The position numbers and the translations under genes are program-made. The notes below the pieces were generated by a model. It was not told the DNA's origin and did no database searches. It was given only the letters and a program-made list of their open reading frames with translations. A stretch of 64,000 nt of DNA, taken from assembly GCA_035771175.1 (NCBI GenBank), contig CM069612.1:27076987-27140986 (forward strand), read 5' to 3'. Positions 12,341 to 24,074 of the stretch are shown one piece after another. Numbering within the stretch: position 1 is the stretch's first letter; each line of letters starts with the position of its first letter. The DNA is from Paratinospora sagittata (Eukaryota > Streptophyta > Magnoliopsida > Ranunculales > Menispermaceae).

Positions 12341-13520
12341 CGCCAATGGGAATTTATTTTTGCCTAGTTTTCATATCATTTTTCTCTTCAGTATTACTTT
12401 GCACTGGGGAAGACATGCTAAAACTGGGTATGTCTATCAGTGGCAACCACACTCTAATCTCTGCAGGTGAAACATTTGCACTAGGTTTCTTTAGTCCTAG
12501 AAATTCTACTAATTAGTATCTTGGAATATGGTATAATAAGATCCCTGAGCAAACGGTTGTATGGGTTGCCAATAAAGAAATTCTAATCTTCAACGATTCT
12601 GGTGAAGTTTTCAGGCTCAGGAATGAAGGGAATCTAGAGATTTTATATGGAAGAGAAATTGTCATTTGGTCAACCAATGTCTTAGTTGCTGATGTAGACA
12701 GAGAAAATCCAATTGCAGTTCTTATGTACAATGGTAATTTTGTTTTAAAGAATAGAAATGAGACTATCTTATGGTAGAGCTTTGATGATCCTACTGATAC
12801 ATTTTTACCTGGCATGAAAATTGGCTCGAATTTGAGAACTGGATATAACAACAACATTACATCATGGAAAGACGAGGGAGACCCAGCACCAGGGCTGTTT
12901 TCTGTTGCTTTTGGTAAAGAAGGGCCAATTCAGCTTATTGTCTGGAAAAGATCTGATATCTATATGAGAGGTTATGTTTGGGCTGGGCGTCCATTTTCTG
13001 GAGGTTTTGTAACCAATACCAAAAATGTCTTGTATTTTAGATTTGATATGAATGGTGATGAGTTTTATATGACTTTTGGTCAGTCAGAAGAATTCGTCAT
13101 TATGAAGGTAGTGTTGAGTCCAACAGGACAAATTGAACTGTTGTTGTGGAATGATAACTACAAGATGTGGGATCTGTTAGTATGGATGCCAAGAAGCGAG
13201 TGTAATTTGTAAGCACGGTGTGGAGCATTTGGAATTTGTGATCAGAAAAGTTCTTCTGCATTCAGCCCCAACTGTATAACAGGGTTTAGGCCCAATTTTC
13301 AGAAAAGATTGGGACATGAGAAATTGGGCTGGAGGTTGTGTGGGCTCAAGGAAATTAAATGTGATAAGAGAAATAGGTTCTGGAGGTTAAGCAGAGTCAA
13401 AATGCCTGATCATTCAATTTGACTCCGAGATTTAACTAAGAAAGAATGTGAAATCAGTTGCCTTGGGAACTGCTCCTGTACAGCTTTATGCTTATGCTAA
13501 AGTTAGCATTGAGTTGATAC

Positions 13521-14240
13521 CGTATGTCTGAAGGGGGGTGGGAAGTTGATTGACATTGAGCAAAGGCTTGATTATGCAATTCAAGTGTGGTGTAGGAGCA
13601 GAAATAGCATTCAAAGGAAAAAGAACACGAGTAGAATGGAAGGAGTCACAGGAGAAGGAATAGGCAAGTGGGAAAGCTAGTAGGAACAGACAGACAGAAG
13701 CAAACGGACCCACTCACTCCACTTGCGAGTTGGTAGTTAGAATATGCACTCGCATGCAATCGAGTAAAATCACCAAGCAAAAGGTAGAAATTGGGCACCT
13801 GAGAATGAAACTTTTACAATCTTCTGGATGTACTTTTGCTGTAAAAATGAGAGTTTCAGGCACCTTGTGGGGAATCATTCGATGTTGGAACCATGCTATA
13901 TAAAGAGTCTTTCCCACAACAGCAATTCCAGACATTAGCTTAGGCTCGAGTAACATACTCCCTATGGGGAAATATTCCTAAATAAACTCTTTTGGGTTTG
14001 ATACCTATCGATGAGTAGAGTGGTACGCAAGGGAAAGGCAGGTAGGGGTTGGGCTCAACAAGTTTAGATATGGTTTTGTCTCTCCCGATACAATCAAGCA
14101 AGCTGAGTCTATTGAATTAACTACCATATGATATTCCCTGCTTTCAAGCAAGCATGGGTAATAGGAGTTTAGTGCATGATAAGTATATGTGGAAGCAGTC
14201 TCACAAGCTGGAAAGGAATAGTTTTTTTCAGTCCCGGACT
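13521..14240. other. foreign block inside kinase copy A, possibly organelle-derived DNA
   Basis: Homology to S-domain kinases stops after the PAN cysteines and resumes at about 14254. The block between is GC-richer than the gene, lacks poly-A and inverted termini, and has the patchy purine/pyrimidine texture of plant mitochondrial spacer DNA (for example GGTACGCAAGGGAAAGGCAG). A minus-strand frame of 80 codons (13714-13956) is open, but I do not recognise it. A nuclear insertion of mitochondrial DNA is my inference; a captured nuclear fragment is the alternative. Confidence 0.35.
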
Positions 14241-14843
14241 AACGCATTTGAATTGAATCAAGTGTTAGTTGCATTGGATCTTTATATACGTCTTGATGAT
14301 TCTGAACTAGGTAAATTTAATTGCTTGACTATATCTTTATCGTCTGGTTTTGTTTATTTATTTATTTTTACTTTCAGTTCAGGAAATAGGTTCAGGTCAT
14401 AATCTCCATCCCGCAACTATTATTATTTTCCAAAAAGTATTGTTAATGTGTTCAAATAATTGGTGGACAGATTATTCCTGAACCTAGATTTCTTTGGGCT
14501 ATGGTTGTTATAAAACTAATGAAAGCTTCGTATTCATGCTCAGGAAACAAGATATCTTTGTCATCTACTGAACATAAGACTTCAATTTTATATCCACAAA
14601 ATTGGCGGCTATGGGTACTTCTTCTGTTGGGCATCATTCTGACTTTGATTAGTTTAAGCTCTATTTATTATCGATGGAAGAGAAATCTCAAACGGAGTGG
14701 TAAGAATATATCTGTATATAAAACTGAATTCTTAGGGTGGAAGTATTCATATTCTTCTTCTACAATGGAGACATAGTAAGGTAGCAGGCCTGGATTTGTT
14801 GTCATTTGATGTAACTGTTGAGAATAAAACAAGGAGTAATGAA

Positions 14844-15004
14844 CAAAATGAGGTCGATGAGCTTTGGCAAGGAGGGAAGAAAGATGTCAATTTACTGTTA
14901 TTTACTTTTATTTTTTTGAGAAGAAAAAAAACAAAAAAAGAGAGTAAATAACAGTAAATTGACATCTTTCTTCCCTCCTTGCCAAACTCATCGACCTCAT
15001 TTTG
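14844..15004. repeat. inverted duplication (hairpin) of a kinase exon segment
   Basis: Arms at 14844-14906 and 14943-15004 are reverse complements apart from a one-base indel, separated by a 36-base A/T-rich loop. The left arm is the normal exon sequence just before the kinase domain ([14 protein letters not shown]...). The right arm is its inverted copy, after which the exon resumes with a short repetition of the last bases. Confidence 0.93.
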
Positions 15005-16378
15005 TTTTTTTGTTATTTACTTTTGTGAGTGCAGTTGCTGCTACAGATAACTTTTCTGCTGCAAATAAGCTTGGTGAGGGTGGCTTTGGACCTGTTTACA
15101 AGGTGCGTTTGTAATTTATTAAAGCGCTTTAGAATAAGTGAGCTAAGTACCCAACTTGATTGTAAATAAATCAAGAGCTTTTCTTTTTCAGGTAAATTAC
15201 TGAAGGGACAGGAAGTTACTGTGAAAAGGCTTGCAAGGATGTTGGGACAAGGGTATGAAGAGTTTAAAAATGAGATAACACTTATTGCCAGGCTCCAGCA
15301 CAGAAATCTTGTTCAGCTTTTGGGCTGCTGCATTGGAGGCGAAGAAAGGATACTGATCTTTGAATACATGCCCAACAAAAACTTGGATTCCTTCTTGTTT
15401 GGTATATTATGCTTATTGTTAAAATTCTATTAATTTACAATTCCATTTCTATCAAAGCTAACATTTTGGTGATTTTGGATGTAAAATCAATCAAGATCCG
15501 TCCAAAAGTAGGGTGATTGACTAGGGGAGATGCATTCGCATTATTGAAGGAATTGCTCTTGGGCTTCTTTAACTTCATCAGCATTCCAGATTACGCATCC
15601 TTCATAGGGATTTGAAAGCTAGCAACATTCTTTTGGATGGTGATATGGACCCTAAAATATCAGATTTTGGCATGGGGAGTATTTTTGGAGGAAACAATGA
15701 GTCTGCGGCAAATACAAAACAGATTGTTGGGACTTAGTAAGTACAAAGCTTGAAAATGCATTGACCCATGACAGAACTTCTATTTTTATACATATACACA
15801 CACAAGTATTCATTGAGGATGCTAAAAGATTGTTAATTCTGAATTTTAGTATGCTATTCAAGGCCTTTTCTCAATAAAATCAGATGTTTTTAGCTTTGGA
15901 GTATTGCTGCAAGAAGAACACAGTTTTAGATGTTGCTAACTCATGCAACCTACTTGGACATGCAAGTAACTAAAATTTCTTCGACCCCATTGTTTAAACT
16001 TAATCTTTATGTTCCTAACTTTGCCGTTTTATTATCTTGGGCATCATTTTCTTGAAGTTTTGTTTGTTTCAGGCATGGGAATTATGGAGCAGTGGTGGAG
16101 GGATAGAGTTACTGGATCCAGAGTTGGGAGACTGTGATATACCTTCATTAATCAGATACATTCATGTGGCGCTCTTGTGCATCCAAGAGAATGCCGCTGA
16201 AAGGCCCAACATGTCAGATGTTCTATCAATGCTGAGCAATGAATTCATTGTTCTACCTTCACCTAAACAGGTTGGCTTCTTAACTGTACAAAGTCCACTG
16301 AATGCAAGCTCTAGTACAAATGAGCCAGGAGCTTCTTCAATAAATGATGTAACAATTTCAGTAGTAGAACCTCAATAA

Positions 16379-17798
16379 CAACTGGACAATGTCATCTTTT
16401 TTTCTTCTTTTACCATAGGCAAAAAAGTAATCTCTTCCTTTTACTCTGGTTTGAAGTTTTAGGTTTCATGAACAAAATGGTAAAACATTTTGCTTGATTG
16501 GGCCAAAAACAAAAGGAAGGGAAAGATATGATGTCAAAAATGCCTGCAGGGTTATTTGATTGAGTCCATGAGTTTGTATCTTACTTTTGCATGTTGCTGA
16601 AATTCTTACATTGATGCTTCTTGATTAATAGTTTGATTTTTGTTAAATACTGATAAATGGGAATGTGATTTTCCTAGTTTTCTAACAGGGCATTTAGAGA
16701 AATGGATGTTTTTCAGAAAAAAAAGGGCATTATGAGAAGAAAAGTGGCTTGATGTCCCTTACAGCAGTGCTTTGGAGGCAGAAGTTATCATTAGATCAAA
16801 ATATATCACTTTTCTGTTCCTGTGGGATCATATACATCTATACATAATTCTTCTTCGTGACCTTTATACTCATCTATTGGGCATGAGAGTCATTTAAAGA
16901 AAAAGAGATGCCCTCTTTTAATTGATTTTTGAGTCAATGAAACTCGAAATTGACTACTCAGGTTCTCTGAATTTGTTTTCCTCGACTAAACTGTATAATC
17001 TTTTTGGGGTGTAGACTTGATTTTGAGTATCTATTAGGAAAGCTTTTGAAAAATGGACCACATCTCTCCTTTCCAACAAAATCCATTTGTTTTCTTTAGC
17101 TGTTATCCTTTGTTTACACTGCACTATAGCACCTCAGTCCGAAAGTGGTGGGGGTGGTGATTGCAACTTGAACTATATAATTCAAACTTTCCTTCTTAAC
17201 ACATTAAGAATGCCTCAACTTGCCCCATTATGCCTTTACAACAAATTTAGAAGTGTTAACGTCTATGTTAGCTTGATATTCATAGTTGAGCCTTTACTTA
17301 TTAACTGTGGCTTTTAGGTTAAGCAGTTTCTATCTTGGTATCAAAGCTTTGTTATGGTGACTGACTAGTCCAATAAGAAAGCTTTGATACCCAACTTGAT
17401 CCAATAATTTAGTCTCCATGACTGGGCTCTAAAGTTGCAGTTCAAAATGATGCCTTCATTTGTATGTTACTATGATTAACTAGTCCAAACAGGGTTTCTT
17501 CTTCTACCCTCTTTCTTGTTCCTCTTCTTCTCCAGTTCTTCTTTCTCTTATTCTTTTGCTTGTAAGTAATTGAGAATTTGAGATTTTATCTATATTGGTG
17601 GCTTAGGAAAAGCATAAGGAACAGGCTTAAATTCCAACCATGTATGTGGTACAAATGAGTGCTTTGCGGGTTAAAGTTTGAAATTCTGTAAGTTTTATTT
17701 CTTCTATTTAATTTATAGATACTTATATAGACTTTACGGTAAGTAGGATCCAGAACTTGACAACTTTGGTCAGATGAAAAGTTCTTCTAACAGTTGAA
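16379..17798. other. 3' flank of copy A and upstream module of copy B
   Basis: The first part (about 16464-16640) is a 3' untranslated-like segment that recurs at 18456 and 23738. The second part (about 17085-17500) holds an upstream module shared with the copies at 19964 and 34741, including the motif CAGTCCGAAAGTGGTGGGGG and the phrase 'cttgatccaataattt'. These shared blocks show that the repeat unit of the array includes promoter-side DNA. No extra gene is seen. Confidence 0.6.
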
Positions 17799-18518
17799 AT
17801 GAGAATGAGCAGTTATTTGGCCACTTTTGTGCCTTCCTTTCTTCTAATCTTAGCGTCTTCTCCATTGAGACTCTGCACTGGTGAAGATAGGTTGACAATA
17901 GGCAGGTTTATCAGTGGAAACCAAACCATAACTTCTGATGTGGGACGCTTTGCCTTAGGTTTCTTCTGTCCTGGCAATTCCAGTACTAATCTATATTTGG
18001 GCATCTGGTATAATAAGATCCCAGAACAAACAGTAGTTTGGATTGCCAATAGAGATGCTCCACTTACCAAGAATTCAGATGGAGTTTTCATGCTTAGAAA
18101 TGACAGCAATCTTGTGATTTTAGATGGAAAAAGCATTATTTGGACATCTAATGTCTCTTATGTTGGTGCAACTGGAAGCAATTCAACTGCAATTCTTGAT
18201 AACAGTGGGAACCTTATTTTGAGAGACAAGAAAGGGGCACTTTTGTGGCAGAGCCTTGATTATCCCACTGATACAATATTGCCTGGCATGAAATTTGGGT
18301 TCAAAGTGAAAACCCTCCATAATGACTATTTCACATCATGGGAAAGTGGAGATGATCCAAGTACTGGAGTGTTTAAATTCGGTTTTGATCCTCGCGGTCC
18401 AATGCAGTTTTTAATTTGGTGTGTGTCTCATCCTTACTGGAGAAGCAATGTAAATATGAACAAAATGGTAAAAACATTTTACAATGGGATTAAAAACAAG
18501 AGGAAGGGTAAAATATGA
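17799..18518 (+). pseudogene. S-domain receptor kinase truncated to its lectin exon (copy B)
   Basis: An open frame of 239 codons. Residues 1-28 form a signal peptide (MRMSSYLATF...), followed by a complete B-type (bulb) lectin domain with [20 protein letters not shown] and LPGMKF, and the start of the S-locus glycoprotein region up to YWRSNV. At 18451/18452 homology to kinase exon 1 stops and the sequence continues into the 3' untranslated segment of a copy-A-type paralog (match from 18456), adding a 21-residue unrelated tail. PAN, transmembrane and kinase parts are absent. The simplest history is a large deletion between tandem copies. If expressed, it would give a secreted soluble lectin protein; this is inference. 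Confidence 0.88.
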
Positions 18519-19963
18519 TGTAAAACTGCCTGCATGTAATTTGATGCTTCTTGTCTTAATAATTTTGTTTTTGCTATCTGGCTGCATGTTTATTTGATGC
18601 TTATTGTCTTAATAGTTTTGTTTTGCTATCTTATTTTTGTCCATGAGTTTGCATCTTACTTTTGCATGCTGCTGGAATTCTTAAATTGATGCTTCTTATC
18701 TGAATAGTTTTAATTTTTTTAATCAATGATGAAGCGGTAAACAGGAAGAGGAGATTTGATATTAAGATTTCCTGTTACTATTTGCTAAAAATGGAAACCT
18801 TCTTACTGAATGTGTATTACTTAAGGAGCTGAAAAAGGCAAACCATATCTCTCTTTTTCAAACAATGTGACCACTAAAATTCCTTTTGTTCTCTGTAAGC
18901 GGTACCCTTTGTTTACACTGCATTGTAGCACCCCAGTCCAAAAGTGGTGGGGGTGGTGATTACAACTTAAGCTATAATTCCGACATCTCCTCTTAATACG
19001 TTTAAAACACCTCAAATTACCCTATTATGTGATTTGTATTAATTTCTATGTTCAATTGATATACATAGTTAGGCCTCTAATGTAGCTTTTAAATCAAGTG
19101 GTTTCTAAAGTTGTATTAGAGCTTTAGTATTGTGGAATGTGGAGGTTTTATGATCAAATCTCTTTGCATTCCTTTTGCCTTTTTCTCTCATTTGTTAGCC
19201 TTGTCTTTCATTTTTATTGTAAATCTACTCCCCAGTGCCATCATGCATGTGGGAGAGATTGTTAATGTCTATGTTTGCTTGATACACACAAGTGAGCCTT
19301 TACTTATTAGCTATAATTTGAAGGGGACAGTGTCTATGTTTACTTGATGTACATAGGTGGACTCTACATATCTGCTAGAATTTTTTAGGTTAAGTGGTTT
19401 TTAACAATAAGTGTTGTCAAACACAATTTAAATTGTAGTCATTTTAGCAGTTGGAGATTAATAATTGTGAAGCGCATTTTTGAGATGAATAGGATGGTTA
19501 ATTAGGATTCCCAAGTTGATCCAATAATTTTTTCTTCATTACTGGGATTCAAAGTTATTGTTCAAAATATTAATTTAATCTGTAGTTACTGAGTTGTAGT
19601 TATTCCAACACTGCCAGCTGGAGTTGCAGCTCAGTTGCTGTGACTGATTAATCCAAACCAGGTTTCTTCTTCTTCTTCTTCTTCTTCTTCTTCTTCTACG
19701 TTATTTCTTCTCCTTTGTCTTGGTCTTGTTCTTCACCAGTTCTTCTTTCTCCAATTCTTTTGCTTGCAAGTAATTGAGAATTTGAGATTTTTTATCTATA
19801 TTGGTGTCTTAGGGAAGGAATTAGAAACAAGCTTAAATTTCAACCATGTATGTGCTATACAAATGAGTGCTTTGTGTGTTGAAGTTTGTAATTTTGTATG
19901 TTTTATTTCTTCTATTTCATTCATAGATTCTTAGTTAGATGAGAGGTTCTTCTAACAGATGCC
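18519..19963. other. 3' segment of copy B and duplicated upstream module of copy C
   Basis: The region includes a twice-repeated short phrase (TTGATGCTTCTTGTCTTAAT and its variant at about 18541 and 18596). The shared upstream module recurs at about 18890-18980 and 19500-19570. A TTC microsatellite is listed separately. No separate gene is seen. Confidence 0.55.
19664..19697. repeat. (TTC)n microsatellite in the promoter-side module
   Basis: About eleven TTC units, roughly 270 bases upstream of the copy C start codon. A shorter TTC run sits at the equivalent place (about 34434-34453) upstream of the intact gene. Such pyrimidine tracts are common in plant 5' leaders. Confidence 0.85.
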
Positions 19964-22124
19964 ATGAGGATGAGTAGTTATTTGGTCACTTTTGTGGCTT
20001 CCTTTCTTCTAATCTTAGCTTCTTCTCCATGGAGACTCTGCATTGGTGAAGATAGGTTGACACCAGGAAGGTTTATCAGTGGAAACCAAACCATAACTTC
20101 AGATGTTGGAAGCTTTGCCTTAGGTTTCTTCAGTCCTGGAAATTCCAGTACTAATCAATATCTAGGCATCTGGTATAATAAGATCCCAGAGCAAACAGTA
20201 GTTTGGATTGCCAATAGAGATGCTCCACTTGCCAAGAATTCGGATGGAGTTTTCGCTCTTAGCAATGATGGAAATCTTGTGATTTTAGAAGGAGCAAAGC
20301 TTGTTTGGACATCTAATGTCTCTTATGTTGGTGCAATTGGAAGCAATTCAACTGCAATACTTCATAACACTGGGAACCTTATTTTGAGAGATAGCAAAGG
20401 GACAGTTTTGTGGCAGAGCTTTGATTATCCCACTGATGCAATGTTACCTGGCATGAAATTTGGGTTCAACATGAAATCCCGCCATAACCACTATCTCACG
20501 TCGTGGGAAGGTGGAAATGATCCAAGTACTGGAGCGTTTAAATTTGGTTTTGATCCTCGCGGTCCTATGCAGTTTTTTACTTGGCACGAGTCTTATCCAT
20601 ATTGGAGAAGCGATGTCTGGGATTGATGTCGTTATTATACTATGTAAAAAAATCATTTGATAAAAAATATATTTTACAAGTTAAAAAAATGAAACACTGA
20701 ACCAAACCGGATTGATTCGGTTCGGTTTAGGGGTTAGGATTGGTTCGGTTTCGGTTTGGCAAAATCCAAACCGATGCCCATCGGTTTGGTTTGCGGTTTG
20801 GGGTCTAAACCGATCCAAACCGAACCAGTCTGCATTCCGCTTTGTTGTGCACAACACTCAGTTCCCATTTTACTTATTTTCTCTTCAAGCCAAAGTAAAT
20901 AATGTCTGTATTATGAAGTCAGAGTAACAATGCATAGATTTTGCAGGGAAGTTTGCCTGAAGGCCAAGAAATTGCCATTAAAAGGCTTTCTAAGAGCTCT
21001 GGACAAGGGCAAGAGGAGTTCATGAATGACATTGATTGCCAAGCTTCAGCACAAGAATCTTGTTAGACTCTTGGGTTGCTGCATTGAGAAAGAAGAAAAG
21101 ATGTTAATCTATGAGTACTTGCCCAGCAAAAGCTTGGATAAATTTTTATTTGGTTAGTCTCGTGTCACAAAATTTAGTATTTTCTGTTCATATAATTGCA
21201 ATGAGGATACATAGTCAAGTTCAATACATTTTTGAATTTCTACTAATCAGATCCATATAAACAAGTGAATTTGGATTGGAGCGTACGGTTTCACTTCATA
21301 GAAGGGATTGCTCAAGGGCTTCTTTATCTTCACAAGTACTCCCGATTGAGAATTATTCACAGGGATCTAAAAGCAAGCAACATTCTATTAGATAGTGCAA
21401 TGAACCCAAAGATCTCAGACTTTGGAATGGCCAGAATTTTTGGAGGGAACCAAACTGAAGCAAATACAGCCAGAGTTATAGGCACATAGTAAGTATCATT
21501 CTTGATTCTTGCTACTTACTATATCTACTTGCACATGAGATATTAATTCAAATTGTATTTTTGAACTTTCTCCTGGCATGAAATGCAGTGGCTATATGTC
21601 ACCTGAATACGCTTTAAACGGACATTTCTCCGAGAAATCTGATGTGTTCAGCTTTGGAGTGCTATTGATAGAGATTGTAAGCAGTACAAGGAATACTGGT
21701 TTTTATTCAACCGATCATGCTCCCACCCTTTTGGTATATGTAAGTACAAGAGTGCCATAAATTTTCCTACTGACTATTTGAAGAATCTGTTGAAATAGTG
21801 ACTGGTTTATGAATTTTTATAGGCTTGGGAACTATGGAGACAGGAAAGAGGTTTGGAACTTATTGATCAATCAATTAAAGATTCATGTAACGACCAAGAA
21901 GTTTTAAAATGCATTCAAATCGGGCTTTTGTGCGTCCAAGAAGATCCAGGTGCTCGGCCACCAATGTCCTCTGTTGTTTTCATGTTGGGCAATAACAGTA
22001 CAACTTTGTCATTGCCTAAGCAACCGCTATTTTTGTTGGAAGGAGTTGTAGTAATGTTAATGCTGGTTTTTCATCGAATATTTGTTCGATAAATGAGGTG
22101 ACAATTAGTAGTATAGAGTCCTGA
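19964..22124 (+). pseudogene. S-domain receptor kinase with internal deletion (copy C)
   Basis: Exon 1 is open for 220 codons (signal peptide, B-lectin, start of the S-locus region) and ends at YWRSDVWD, where a hAT-like fragment (20622-20828) replaces the rest of exon 1, the transmembrane exon and the first kinase exon. Kinase sequence resumes at 20947 ([14 protein letters not shown]). A five-base loss in that exon, compared with the intact gene, shifts the frame after FMND. Exons at 21251-21488 ([11 protein letters not shown]), 21589-21739 (MSPEY) and 21823-22124 keep their splice sites. The last exon has a further frameshift near its end (frame stops at 22092; ancestral stop at 22122-22124). 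It cannot make a receptor; the first exon alone could encode a secreted lectin. Confidence 0.92.
20622..20828 (+). mobile_element. hAT-like element fragment at a deletion junction
   Basis: The sequence from TTATTATACTATGTAAAAAA onward matches the hAT-like element at about 2193 and continues into CGGTTCGGTT-type subterminal repeats. It lacks both element ends and has no target duplication, so it is a fragment, not an intact insertion. It sits exactly where copy C loses exon 1 homology. Confidence 0.75.
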
Positions 22125-22565
22125 TAGAAGTTCTTATATTATTAACTTTATATTTAAGCATGGAATTTGAATGCTGTAGATGATCAATGTGCAATCGTAA
22201 TTGATGTGCATGTCCTTGAAACAAAGCTACTTCTAGTGAATCTTTTTTGCTCCATTGGGCACCCTTTCATATGTTTCGTTCTTTTTCTACAAGTATTAAG
22301 ATTCATTAAACTACTAGTGTTCTCTATTTACCTGTGTTTCCCTTCTAAAGTTCTAACGTGCCATCATGTTCTAAATATAAATGAAGAACCTTTTTTCCAA
22401 ATTTAGAAATTAAGAAAACTCTCAAAGTGCCCTTTCCCCTTTTTTTACCATTAAAAATTCGAACTTATTAATTTTATCAACTTTTACAATCTACGTGGTC
22501 CATTTGGGAGCTGTGACATAAAGAATGCATCTCATATATGTATTTTTTTGCAAGATTATTAGCCC

Positions 22566-23168
22566 AAAAGTTCAAAAAGATTGAGGGGGATATTGAGGAC
22601 TGGCATGGAGGTTGTGTTATGGAAAGGAATGGAAATGTGATGAAGGGTGAGAATTTAAGGGATGAAACTGCCTGATCATTTATTTGTATTACAGGACATT
22701 TTTTTTTTTGGTCATTAAAGGACTTAGTATAAGAAGCAGTGTGAAACTGAATGATGTAGGAACTGCGCTAGTGTACAAGATATGCATACATGCAGAAGCT
22801 CTTATATCACCCTTTTAGGATATGCAAGTTTAAGTTCCAAACATTTTGTTACTTACTATTTGAAGAACATAATAGAAATGGTGACTGGTTTATGAATTAT
22901 ATAGGCTTGGGAAATTTGGAGAGAGGAAAGAGCTTTGGAACTTATGGATCCATTAATTAAAGATTCATGTATGGACCAAGAAGATGCAGGTGCTTGGCCA
23001 ACAATGTCCTCTGTTGTTTTCATGTTGGGTAATAACACTGCAATTTTGGCAGCGCCTAAGGAACCGGTTTTTTTCATTGGAAGGAGTTCTATTAATGTTA
23101 ATACCAGTTTTTCATTGAAGAATTGTTCAATAAATGAGGTGACAATTAGTTGTATAGAGCCTCAATAG
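22566..23168 (+). pseudogene. S-domain kinase relic 1 (PAN piece plus last exon)
   Basis: About 22566-22800 is a diverged, frameshifted copy of the EGF/PAN end of exon 1 (homologous to 35700-35910 of the intact gene). The last kinase exon follows directly at 22905-23168, with its acceptor intact; the transmembrane and core kinase exons are missing. The last exon is open to its stop but 42 bases shorter than in the intact gene (264 against 306): the 14 codons between DQE and the next Asp are gone. The gap is flanked by a repeated CCAAGAA, typical of a microhomology deletion. Confidence 0.85.
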
Positions 23169-23227
23169 AAAGATTGCTTAACTTCATACTTACAATGCAA
23201 AACATAGAATATAGATAGTATGGATGT

Positions 23228-23740
23228 ATGTGTAATCAGATACATTTCATGTGGTGCCCTTGTGCGTCCAAGAAAATGCGGCTGAAAGGCCCACATATCA
23301 GATATTCTATCAATGCAACCTTTACGTTGCGAACTTTAAGTATGCTTCTTCTTTTTACTAAATGTCAGCATCCAATTCAGTCAGTCTCGTGTACAAAAGT
23401 CACCTATGTTTGCTGGTTTTAGACAGAATCTTATAGAGATAATTGCAAATTCCTTAGAATATAAGGATTTCCCACTTTGGTAGTGAAAGTAAAGAAAGAA
23501 AAAATTACGGCTTTCACTCAGCAATAAACTCGTCGTTCTACCTTCTCCTAAACAGGTTGCCTTGTTAACTGTACAAAGTCCAGTGAATACAAGCTCAGGT
23601 ACAAATGAGCCAAAAGCTTCTTCAATAAATGATGTAACAATTTCAGTAGAAGATAGCAACTTGACTTCTATCCCTTTCTTTTTTTTCCACTGGCAAAAAA
23701 GTAGTCCCTTCCTTTTACTCTGGTTTGAAGTTCTAGCTTC
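23228..23740 (+). pseudogene. S-domain kinase relic 2 (last-exon remnants, copy-A type)
   Basis: 23228-23320 matches, in shifted frames, the last-exon stretch of copy A (IRYIHVALLCIQENAAERPNM). About 190 bases of unrelated sequence follow. Then 23510-23650 matches its C-terminal tail (SPKQV..LLTVQSPVN..SSGTNEP..ASSINDVTISV). From 23738 the copy-A-type 3' untranslated segment follows. Only the tail of a former gene remains, split by an insertion. Confidence 0.8.
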
Positions 23741-24074
23741 ATGAACAAAAATGGTAAAAATATATTGTAATTGGGCCAAAAACAAGAGGAAGGGAAAAAT
23801 ATGATGTGAAACTGCCTTCATGGTTGTTTGATGCTTCTTGTCTTAATAGTTCTGTTTTTTCTATCTTAATTTTGTGTATGAAAACGTATCTTACTTGTGC
23901 ATGCTGCTGAAATTCTTAAATTAATGCTTCTTGTTTTTATAGTTTTTTTATTTATTTTTCTAAACAATGATGAAGGGGGAAAACAGGAAGAGGAGGTTAG
24001 ATATAAGATTTCAACATTGATTAAAATGAAAAGTACACAAGTTTTAAGTTTTTTATTGGATCAGAGAGCTAATA

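Larger units (their letters stand above)
12346..16378 (+). pseudogene. G-type lectin S-receptor-like kinase, decayed full-length copy (copy A)
   Basis: Homologous to the intact gene at 34741 over its whole length, but badly broken. The lectin exon starts at ATG 12346 with a signal peptide. It has in-frame stops at 12514-12516 and 12775-12777 (in the W-Q-S-F motif) and another at about 13210 at the start of the EGF-like part. Frameshifts follow through the PAN region. A foreign block (about 13521-14240) separates the PAN core from DLYIRLDDSELG. The transmembrane exon is at about 14470-14700. The exon leading into [10 protein letters not shown] contains an inverted duplication (14844-15004). 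The exon at 15192-15402 appears to lack one G at its acceptor. Stops interrupt the next exon, although HRDLKASN and DFG survive. Exon 6 is reduced to about 60 bases. The final exon (16073-16378) is open. Not translatable as a receptor. Confidence 0.92.
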
